Below, one piece after another: positions 57,966 through 64,000 of a DNA stretch of 64,000 bases (positions are counted from its first letter, which is position 1; each line of letters starts with the position of its first letter). The translations under genes and the position numbers were made by a program. The stretch is taken from NCBI RefSeq assembly GCF_900302505.1, contig NZ_OMOJ01000002.1, positions 372,001-436,000 of the forward strand. Direction: 5' to 3'. Source of the stretch: Pseudoprimorskyibacter insulae. GTDB taxonomy: Bacteria; Pseudomonadota; Alphaproteobacteria; Rhodobacterales; Rhodobacteraceae. The notes under the pieces are model-generated. The model saw only the letters and a list, made by a program, of their open reading frames with translations. It ran no database searches and was not told the DNA's origin.

Positions 57966-59336
57966 TTAGTAGCTATAGGCTTTGTAGATCTTCGACAGAT
58001 CGCCGTTCCAATCGCCGTGGTAATGCTCCAGCAGCTCATCCGCCGGGGTCTTGCCCGATTCAAGGCTGTCTTTCAGCGCGTTCAGGAAATGCGTTTCGTC
58101 GGGCACCAAACCGCCCGCACCGGGCCGGGCGCGGTTGCGCAGGCCAAGATCGGCGATTGCCACGACCTCGCGGGCCAGATCATGCATCGAGATATTGCCG
58201 ACCTTGCCGTGAAGCCCCTGTTCTCCTGCCGCGACGCGCAGTCCTTCGCGGGTTTCGGCGTCCCAGCCCTTGACCAGATCCCACGCGGCATCCAGCGCTT
58301 CTTGGTCATAGGTCAGGCCGACCCACAGCGCGGGCAAGGCACACAACCGGCGCCACGGGCCGCCATCGGCCCCGCGCATTTCGATGTACTTCTTCATCCG
58401 GGCTTCGGGGAAGACGGTGGTCAGGTGATCGGCCCAATCCGACAGGGTGGGCGTTTCGCCGGGCAGGGCAGGCAGTTCGCCCTTCAGGAAATCGCGGAAC
58501 GACTGGCCAAGCGCGTTGATGTAAGTGCCGTCGCGATAGACAAAATACATCGGCACATCGAGAACGTACTGAACCCACGCCTCAAACCCGAAGCCATCCT
58601 CAAAGACGAAGGGCAACATGCCGGTGCGGGCGTCATCCAGATTGCGCCAGATCCAAGACCGGTAGGATTTCATGCCATTGGGTTTGCCCTCAAAGAAGGG
58701 CGAGTTGGCGAATAGCGCGGTTGCCACGGGCTGCAACGCCAAGGCTACGCGCATTTTCTGCACCATGTCCGCCTCGGACGAAAAATCTAGGTTCACCTGA
58801 ACGGTGCAGGTGCGGCGCATCATCGATCGGCCAGCGGTGCCGACGGTCTGCATGTAGTTGTCCATCAGCTTGTAACGGCCTTTGGGCATCAGCGGCATTT
58901 CTTCGTGCGACCATTCGGGGGCCGCACCAAGACCGATAAAGCGCACGCCGATATCGTCGGCAATGCTTTTGACTTCGCGCAGGTGTTCGTTCACCTCATC
59001 GCAGGTCTGGTGGATGGTTTCGAGCGGTGCGCCCGACAGTTCCAACGCGCCGCCCGGCTCAAGGCTGATGTTCGCACCGTTCTGCGTCAGGCCGATCAGC
59101 TTGCCGCCTTCGCGCACTTCGGCCCAGCCATAGCGGTCGCGTAGCCCATTCAGCACCGCCAGAATCGACCGTTCGCCTTCGTAGGGCAGGGGGCGATGGG
59201 TGTCTTGGCAATAGCCGAACTTTTCGTGTTCGGTGCCGATGCGCCAATCTTCCTTGGGTTTGCACCCCGAGGCCAGGTATTCGGCCAGTTGTTCATGCCG
59301 TTCGATCGGGCCGCCGCCGGACTGAGGGATGGACAT
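57966..59336 (-). CDS. gshA: Glutamate-cysteine ligase, plant/alphaproteobacterial type
   Basis: First step of glutathione synthesis: ATP-dependent joining of Glu and Cys. The 456-residue protein carries the GCS2-like text of this class: WRIGTEHEKFGY (Mg/Glu residues), SLEPGGALELSGAP, RTCTVQVNLDFSSEADM, and MRGADGGPWRRLCALPALWVG. The start at 59336 (MSIPQSGGGPIERHEQLAEYL) has GGAG 9 bp upstream. Glutathione is the co-substrate of the hydroquinone reductase at 21306, among others. It is convergent with ltaE, with a shared terminator; the membrane protein gene upstream is on the same strand. Confidence 0.96.
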   Translation of the reverse strand: MSIPQSGGGPIERHEQLAEYLASGCKPKEDWRIGTEHEKFGYCQDTHRPLPYEGERSILAVLNGLRDRYGWAEVREGGKLIGLTQNGANISLEPGGALELSGAPLETIHQTCDEVNEHLREVKSIADDIGVRFIGLGAAPEWSHEEMPLMPKGRYKLMDNYMQTVGTAGRSMMRRTCTVQVNLDFSSEADMVQKMRVALALQPVATALFANSPFFEGKPNGMKSYRSWIWRNLDDARTGMLPFVFEDGFGFEAWVQYVLDVPMYFVYRDGTYINALGQSFRDFLKGELPALPGETPTLSDWADHLTTVFPEARMKKYIEMRGADGGPWRRLCALPALWVGLTYDQEALDAAWDLVKGWDAETREGLRVAAGEQGLHGKVGNISMHDLAREVVAIADLGLRNRARPGAGGLVPDETHFLNALKDSLESGKTPADELLEHYHGDWNGDLSKIYKAYSY

Positions 59337-59395
59337 ATGCGTAAGCTCCGATCTGTTCGTTACGACGTTAGGGATGGTCACATTTGCCGCAGGTG

Positions 59396-59914
59396 TCAAT
59401 GCAGGCGGCGAGCCTTCGGAGTTGTAGGGCCAGCTTGCCAGATGACAATCGAGTGATCGCCGCCCGCCTCAAGCTGCGCCAACATATGTTCAATCCGAAT
59501 GCCGGGCAGGGTGGCGTAGGCGTCAAACAGGGCCTCGGCCCCTTCGGCCTTTAGCGGAATATAAAGCGGCATATGCCCTTCTTGCCGCAGTTCCCAACGC
59601 TGTTTCCCTGAATTGAGCGTCAGGCTGCGCAGGTCCGACAGATCCACTACACCCCCGGTTTCGGGGCCGAAATAGCTGACTCGGCCTTCGACGATCTGCA
59701 CCAAGCCGGGGCCACCTCCGCCTTGGGCAAAGCGGGCGCGTTGCACGCCGGAATAGACCATCACCGCCCCCAGCAGCAGGACGGCATAGCCGATGTAATG
59801 CAGCAGGCCCCCGCCGGTGAAAAAGCCCCAATAGACCCCAAGCAAGGCCACGCCCGCGCCGATCAAGGGTTCGGACCAGCGGCGCAGGGTTTGGGCGGCT
59901 TCGGGGCGGATCAT
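59396..59914 (-). CDS. Small membrane protein of unknown function
   Basis: A 172-residue protein with two close membrane helices near the N-terminus (PLIGAGVALLGVYWGFFTG and LLHYIGYAVLLLGAVMVYSG) followed by a soluble C-terminal domain of about 110 residues. That domain holds VEGRVSYFGPETGGVVDLSDLRSLTLN and the ending IVIWQAGPTTPKARRLH. I do not recognise the family. The ATG at 59914 overlaps the rsmE stop (ATGA), so it is translated with rsmE. The soluble part looks like a PH-like beta sheet (inference), facing the cytoplasm. Confidence 0.8.
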   Translation of the reverse strand: MIRPEAAQTLRRWSEPLIGAGVALLGVYWGFFTGGGLLHYIGYAVLLLGAVMVYSGVQRARFAQGGGGPGLVQIVEGRVSYFGPETGGVVDLSDLRSLTLNSGKQRWELRQEGHMPLYIPLKAEGAEALFDAYATLPGIRIEHMLAQLEAGGDHSIVIWQAGPTTPKARRLH

Positions 59915-60633
59915 CCCCAATCTCCCAAAGCCTGCTGCCAGACTGTCATGGCTGCAACGGCGGCGGTATCGGCGCGCAGGATGCGCGGGCCAAGGCTGAC
60001 AACGCTGGTTTGCGGCAAGGCGGTGATGCGGCGGCGTTCGGCCTCGGAAAAGCCGCCCTCGGGCCCGATCAGAATTGCCCATGGGCCGGGGCCTGCATCG
60101 CCCAGCACTTTGGATGCGCCCACCTCGGCCTCATCGCAGAACATCAAGCGCCTGTCTTCAGGCCAATCGGCCAATAGGCGGTCCAGCTTGGTCAGGTCCG
60201 CCACCTCAGGCACAAAGGTGCCGCCGCATTGTTCAGCGGCCTCAACGGCATGGGCTTGCAAACGGTCCTGCCGGATGCGTTCGGAATTGGTGAATTCGGT
60301 CTGCGCGGGCAGAATGCGCGCGGCCCCCATCTCGGTCGCCTTTTCGACGATGAAATCGGTGCGGGCCTTCTTGATCGGCGCAAAGATTAGCCACAAATCG
60401 GGCGGCAATTGCAGCGGGCGGGACTGTTCGGCGCAGACCAGTACGCCGCCCCGTTTGCCTGCCTCGGCCACTTCGGCCTGCCATTCGCCATCTTGGCCAT
60501 TGAACAGGGCAACCTTGTCGCCTTGGCCCAATCGCATTACGCCGAACAGGTAATGCGCCTGGTCCCGCGTCAGAGGGACAGGTTGTGCTGGCCCCAAGGG
60601 CTGATCTACATACAAACGAGTTTTTGCTGTCAT
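59911..60633 (-). CDS. rsmE: 16S rRNA (uracil1498-N3)-methyltransferase
   Basis: Methylates U1498 of 16S rRNA using SAM. The 240-residue SPOUT enzyme has the PUA-like N-terminus (TRLYVDQPLG, HYLFGVMRL) and the C-terminal trefoil knot: FIVEKATEMGAARILPAQTEF, AEQCGG, ILIGPEGGFSEAE and SLGPRILRADTAAVAA, the last two being SAM-binding. I start at 60633; an ATG at 60645 would directly abut the ubiA start on the other strand. The downstream membrane protein gene is translationally coupled. Confidence 0.96.
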   Translation of the reverse strand: MTAKTRLYVDQPLGPAQPVPLTRDQAHYLFGVMRLGQGDKVALFNGQDGEWQAEVAEAGKRGGVLVCAEQSRPLQLPPDLWLIFAPIKKARTDFIVEKATEMGAARILPAQTEFTNSERIRQDRLQAHAVEAAEQCGGTFVPEVADLTKLDRLLADWPEDRRLMFCDEAEVGASKVLGDAGPGPWAILIGPEGGFSEAERRRITALPQTSVVSLGPRILRADTAAVAAMTVWQQALGDWG

Positions 60634-60645
60634 GGGGCGCAACAT

Positions 60646-61605
60646 ATGACCGGACCTGCCGCAACACCAGAGGGCCAGGTGGCCGATGCTGTCAAAGGCA
60701 ATTGGGTCGACAAATACGCCCCGCGCTGGACACGCCCCTATTTACGTCTCAGCCGCGCTGACCGGCCCATCGGAACTTGGCTGCTGCTGCTGCCCTGCTG
60801 GTGGGGGCTGTTTCTGGCGATGGTGATGGACGGACAGGCCAGCCTGTATGACGCGTGGATTTTCGTCGGATGCGGTATTGGCGCGGTTCTGATGCGCGGC
60901 GCGGGCTGCACGTGGAACGATATCACCGACCGCGACTTTGACGGATCCGTCGCCCGCACGGCATCCCGGCCTATCCCATCGGGGCAAGTTACGGTGAAAC
61001 AGGCCCTGATCTGGTTGGTTTTGCAGGCACTGGTGTCCTTTGCGATTCTGCTGACGTTCAAGCCGATGGCGATTGTCTTGGGCATTGTCGCGCTGGTGCC
61101 GGTGGCGATCTATCCCTTTGCCAAGCGGTTCACATGGTGGCCACAGGTGTTTCTGGGTATCGCCTTCAACTGGGGCGCGTTGCTGGCTTGGACGGCGCAC
61201 ACAGGGTCGCTGCAATGGCCTGCGGTCGTTCTATACGTGGCGGGCATGTCGTGGACGCTGTTCTATGATACGATTTACGCCCATCAAGACAAAGAAGACG
61301 ACGCCCTGATCGGGGTGAAATCCACGGCGCGATTGTTTGGCGATGCCACGCCGAAATGGCTTCGGTGGTTTTTGGTCATCACCGTCACGCTCATGGGGGT
61401 TGCGATCATCCTTGCCGCGCCGAGCGGGGAAATTCTGCAATTGGTACTTTGCCTGATCGGCCCTTGGGCGATGGGCTGGCACATGGTCTGGCAATTGAAC
61501 CGGCTGGAGCTGAACGACACGAACCGTTTGTTGATGCTGTTCCGCAGCAATCGGGACGCCGGATTGCTGCCTGTGCTGTTTTTCGCCGTCGCCTGTCTGG
61601 CGTGA
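60646..61605 (+). CDS. ubiA: 4-hydroxybenzoate polyprenyltransferase
   Basis: Attaches the polyprenyl tail to 4-hydroxybenzoate in ubiquinone synthesis. The 319-residue protein has about eight membrane helices and both Asp motifs: NDITDRDFDGSVARTASRPIPSG (first, NDxxDxxxD) and DTIYAHQDKEDD (second, DxxxD). Both bind the Mg-diphosphate. The prenyl donor comes from the polyprenyl synthases fed by the MEP genes above. The ATG at 60646 is only 12 bp from the rsmE start, so its promoter must lie within rsmE coding sequence. No strong ribosome site is seen. Confidence 0.97.
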   Translation: MTGPAATPEGQVADAVKGNWVDKYAPRWTRPYLRLSRADRPIGTWLLLLPCWWGLFLAMVMDGQASLYDAWIFVGCGIGAVLMRGAGCTWNDITDRDFDGSVARTASRPIPSGQVTVKQALIWLVLQALVSFAILLTFKPMAIVLGIVALVPVAIYPFAKRFTWWPQVFLGIAFNWGALLAWTAHTGSLQWPAVVLYVAGMSWTLFYDTIYAHQDKEDDALIGVKSTARLFGDATPKWLRWFLVITVTLMGVAIILAAPSGEILQLVLCLIGPWAMGWHMVWQLNRLELNDTNRLLMLFRSNRDAGLLPVLFFAVACLA

Positions 61606-61663
61606 TTGAACCAAAGCGCTTAGCGGCGTATCACGTCCCGAAAGATACAAAACAGGGTCACAC

Positions 61664-63571
61664 ATGCGCCTGTCACTCAAGTTGCTGGTCCCCGTCGCCT
61701 TCCTGTCGGCCGGAACCATGGCGGTTGCTGCTGCTTACGTCTCTTCGCTATTGGTGGAGGATATCAGCAAGACAGCCGTCCGCAGCGAACTGGACCGCGA
61801 TGCTATCACTTGGGCTGGCGTGGATACGGATGGGCTTCAGGTCTATCTGAACGGCACCGCGCCGAATGAGGCTGCCCGTTTTCAAGCGCTGACCGCCGCA
61901 GGCCGCGCCGTAGATTCGGCCCGTGTGCTGGACCAGATGAACGTCGAAGAAAGCGCCGGGCTGACGCCGCCGCGGTTCTCGATTGAGGTTTTGCGCAACG
62001 ATGCCGGTCTGTCGCTGATTGGTCTGGTGCCCGCCAGCATGGACCGCGATGCGCTGATGGCGCAGATCGAACGCCGTGTGGGCAAATCTGTCCCGGTGCA
62101 GGACTTTCTGGAAACCGCCGACTTCCCCGAGCCCGAGACATGGCAGGACGCAATTGATTTCGCCATGATCTCAATCGAACGGCTGCCGCGCTCCAAAATC
62201 TCGGTTTCGGCGACGACGGTCGATGTGACGGCAATGACCGACAGCGCCGAAGACAAAGAGCGGATCGAAGCCGAACTGACGCGCCGCACGCCCGAAGGGG
62301 TAACGGTCGATCTTGATCTGATCGCCCCGCGCCCGGTGATCACGCCCTTTACCATGCGCTTTGTCATCGACGAAGACGGCCCGCGTTTTGATGCGTGCTC
62401 TGCCGGGACCGAAGCCTCGCGCCAGCGCATTCTGGCGGCGGCGGCCAAGGCCGGTTTGCAGGGTGAGGCCGATTGCCTGATCGGGCTGGGTGCCCCATCG
62501 CGTAGCTGGCCCGACGCGTCTGAGCTATCTATCGCGGCGCTGGCCGAACTGGGCGGCGGATCGGTCACCATTTCGGACGCCGATATCAGCCTTGTCGCCA
62601 ATCAAGGCACGGACCCTGATCTTTATGCCCGCGTTGTGGGCGGGTTGGACAATGCGCTGCCCGATGCCTTTGTTCTGACCGCAGTCCTGCCTGAGCCGCC
62701 CGCCGAGGCCGGCGCGGAAGGCCCGGTTGAATTCGTGGCCAGCCTTAGCCCCGAAGGCAATGTGCAAATGCGCGGTGTGGTGAATAGCGAAATGGCCCGC
62801 GTCACCACCGATAGCTTCGCCCGCGCTCGTTTCGGCTCGGAAAACATCCGCGCGGCGACCAAGGTCAAAGAGGGCATGGATGCCGGTTGGTCGATCCGCG
62901 TTCTGGCGGGGCTAGAGGCGTTGGCCCGTTTGTCCAATGGGGCGGTTGTGGTCACGCCTGATACGATCAAACTTCGCGGCAATACCGGAAATGAAAGCGC
63001 CAACGCCGAAATCGCCGGGCTTTTGTCCGAAAAATTACCAGATGGGGCCGATTTTGAAATCGACGTCACCTATCAGGAGCGGCTGGACCCACTGCTTGGC
63101 ATTCCAACGCCTGAGGAATGTGAGAAATCCATCGTCGAGATCATCGGCGCGCGCAAGATTTCGTTCGAACCGGGCGCGGCGACCTTTGACGCTGAGGCCG
63201 ACGCCATTCTGGACGATCTGGCCGAACTGCTGACCAAGTGCGGGGAGATCCCGCTTGAGATCGGCGGCCACACCGACAGTCAGGGCCGCGAATCCATGAA
63301 CCAGCAGCTTAGCCAAAGCCGTGCGCAGGCGGTTCTGGACGCCTTGCACGAACGCCGCGTTCTGACCTCAAGCTACACCGCAGTCGGCTTTGGTGAGGCG
63401 CAGCCCATCGCCGACAACGGCACCGATGCTGGCCGCGAAGCCAATCGCCGGATCGAGTTCCGGCTGATTCAACCCGAGGCCGACACCGAATCCGCACTTG
63501 AAAGCGACGCGCAAACGGGCGAAGAGACCACACAACCGGCCGAGGACAGCACCGACAATGGACAGAACTAA
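61664..63571 (+). CDS. OmpA-family envelope protein with BON-like repeats
   Basis: A 635-residue exported protein. The N-terminal hydrophobic segment (MRLSLKLLVPVAFLSAGTMAVAAA) may be a signal peptide or anchor. The middle region (about 45-480) is built from repeated segments that look like BON domains, for example LQVYLNGTAPNEAARFQALTAAGR and VTISDADISLVAN. The C-terminal OmpA domain (about 500-610) has GGHTDSQGRESMNQQLSQSRA and GFGEAQPIADNGTDAGREANRRIEF, the peptidoglycan-binding motif. A 25-residue acidic tail rich in Glu, Asp and Thr follows. Its start lies 58 bp after ubiA. The next gene overlaps it by 14 bp. Confidence 0.92.
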   Translation: MRLSLKLLVPVAFLSAGTMAVAAAYVSSLLVEDISKTAVRSELDRDAITWAGVDTDGLQVYLNGTAPNEAARFQALTAAGRAVDSARVLDQMNVEESAGLTPPRFSIEVLRNDAGLSLIGLVPASMDRDALMAQIERRVGKSVPVQDFLETADFPEPETWQDAIDFAMISIERLPRSKISVSATTVDVTAMTDSAEDKERIEAELTRRTPEGVTVDLDLIAPRPVITPFTMRFVIDEDGPRFDACSAGTEASRQRILAAAAKAGLQGEADCLIGLGAPSRSWPDASELSIAALAELGGGSVTISDADISLVANQGTDPDLYARVVGGLDNALPDAFVLTAVLPEPPAEAGAEGPVEFVASLSPEGNVQMRGVVNSEMARVTTDSFARARFGSENIRAATKVKEGMDAGWSIRVLAGLEALARLSNGAVVVTPDTIKLRGNTGNESANAEIAGLLSEKLPDGADFEIDVTYQERLDPLLGIPTPEECEKSIVEIIGARKISFEPGAATFDAEADAILDDLAELLTKCGEIPLEIGGHTDSQGRESMNQQLSQSRAQAVLDALHERRVLTSSYTAVGFGEAQPIADNGTDAGREANRRIEFRLIQPEADTESALESDAQTGEETTQPAEDSTDNGQN

Positions 63572-63884
63572 ATTCATCGTCGCGACCGCGATTGTGCTTT
63601 TCATTGCGTTTTGCGTGGGATGGTTCGCCAATTGGCTGGTGCATCGATTTTCGCGTGTCAGTCAGGATGACGTGAACCAGCTGGAAAAGATGAGCCAGGA
63701 ATTGCACGAGGCCGAAGAGACCCGCGATCAGGCCATCACCTATTTGCAGCAGCGCGAGGCCGAACTGACCAACCAACTGGCCCAGACCGAAGCCGAACTG
63801 GCCGCCGCGATGGAAGGTCTGCGCGATGCCCGGCAAGAGGCCGAAGAATTGCGCGCCTATGTCGAACGGATGCGCACCGACTGA
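63558..63884 (+). CDS. Small membrane protein with cytoplasmic or periplasmic coiled coil
   Basis: A 108-residue protein: one membrane helix (FIVATAIVLFIAFCVGWFANWLV, about residues 6-28) and then a long heptad-patterned, acidic coiled coil (residues about 38-105: LEKMSQELHEAEETRDQAITY and so on). The start at 63558 (MDRTKFIVATA) overlaps the OmpA-type gene end by 14 bp, so translation is coupled. Family not recognised. A partner or scaffold for the OmpA-like protein is the simplest inference. A strong terminator follows. Confidence 0.82.
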   Translation: MDRTKFIVATAIVLFIAFCVGWFANWLVHRFSRVSQDDVNQLEKMSQELHEAEETRDQAITYLQQREAELTNQLAQTEAELAAAMEGLRDARQEAEELRAYVERMRTD

Positions 63885-63905
63885 ATGGCCGAACAGGGCA
63901 ATGCG

Positions 63906-63935
63906 AAAAGGTCAGGGTGTCCCCTGACCTTTTTT
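63906..63935 (+). terminator. Terminator of the OmpA/coiled-coil pair
   Basis: A 12-bp stem (63906-63917 with 63922-63933, 4-nt loop) followed by T residues, also flanked by A residues on the left and able to act for the converging partial gene. Confidence 0.88.
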
Positions 63936-63937
63936 GT

Positions 63938-64000
63938 TTAGGACGACACCTGTTCGCGCAGGATCGACGCGGTCAGCGACAGCAGCAGGTAAATGCCTGA
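63938..64000 (-). CDS. C-terminal end of an unidentified, probably membrane, protein
   Basis: The last 20 codons of a gene running in from the right edge: SGIYLLLSLTASILREQVSS then TAA. The hydrophobic stretch IYLLLSLTASIL suggests a final membrane helix. The frame is open to the end of the window; the gene cannot be named from this. Confidence 0.45.
   Translation of the reverse strand, partial: SGIYLLLSLTASILREQVSS

Noticed and set aside
1-64000. Search for tRNA, rRNA, IS elements, prophage, toxin-antitoxin or defence islands
   Set aside because: No cloverleaf, rRNA-like stretch, transposase, integrase or known defence-gene text was seen; gene order is core-like and composition even throughout.

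Overview
The window looks like chromosomal core DNA of an alphaproteobacterium of the Rhodobacteraceae (Roseobacter group). Support comes from high GC, GC-rich third codon positions, alphaproteobacterial gene orders (folK-rpoZ-rsh-DUF2062-pdxJ-acpS; the MarR/OmpR pair petP-petR; HDAC-xseB-ispA-dxs; def-def'-fmt), and regulatory sites typical of the group: an FnrL/FixK-type box, a CtrA box and an RpoH promoter. I saw no rRNA, tRNA, IS element, prophage or CRISPR array. The genes are placed so densely that only one gap (6664-6990) exceeds 300 bp.

Layout. 1-3107: FAD oxidoreductase (cut by the left edge), DUF1365, DUF3833 and SDR, a cluster resembling the lipid-modification genes near rpoE-chrR in relatives. 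3186-6663: DUF3775, DinB with an extra zinc ribbon, Nudix, pyrF and two small unknown genes. 6876-9640: clpB behind a near-consensus heat-shock promoter. 9655-13795: a DUF302 protein with an FNR-type class II promoter, a membrane-anchored glutamate-synthase-like flavoprotein, a FadR-type GntR regulator and a polytopic membrane protein whose promoter carries two tandem palindromes. 13937-24858: GNAT, smc, an RTX protein after a lytic transglycosylase, a degenerate orphan receiver, glutathionyl-hydroquinone reductase, chrA and a PatB-type lyase. 24962-30710: two tandem peptide deformylases (the second catalytically dead), fmt, two small GlsB-like membrane proteins, rnhA, ispH, a cytochrome c and a NYN-domain protein.

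30802-37520: folK, rpoZ, rsh, DUF2062, pdxJ, a 100-residue KptA/ART-like protein, acpS, and a PAS sensor whose ribosome binding site lies inside a long inverted repeat. 37522-47945: ilvE, petP-petR, HDAC, xseB-ispA-dxs (MEP isoprenoid route, joining ispH), exoD, SDR, lytic transglycosylase lipoprotein, AMP nucleosidase and HU. 48007-64000: AlkB-type hydroxylase, mutY, DciA-like protein, DsbA-like thioredoxin, CoA transferase, Mn-dependent pyrophosphatase, HAD phosphatase, MaoC hydratase, ribF, ycgN, threonine aldolase, gshA, a small membrane protein, rsmE, ubiA, an OmpA-type envelope protein with a small coiled-coil partner, and the last 20 codons of an unidentified gene.

No large unknown system is evident. 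The best leads are small: the hairpin over the PAS-gene start, the KptA-like mini-protein, the tandem operators before the 13795 gene, the FNR-DUF302 promoter, the dead deformylase paralogue, and the orphan receiver without its switch lysine next to a CtrA box.
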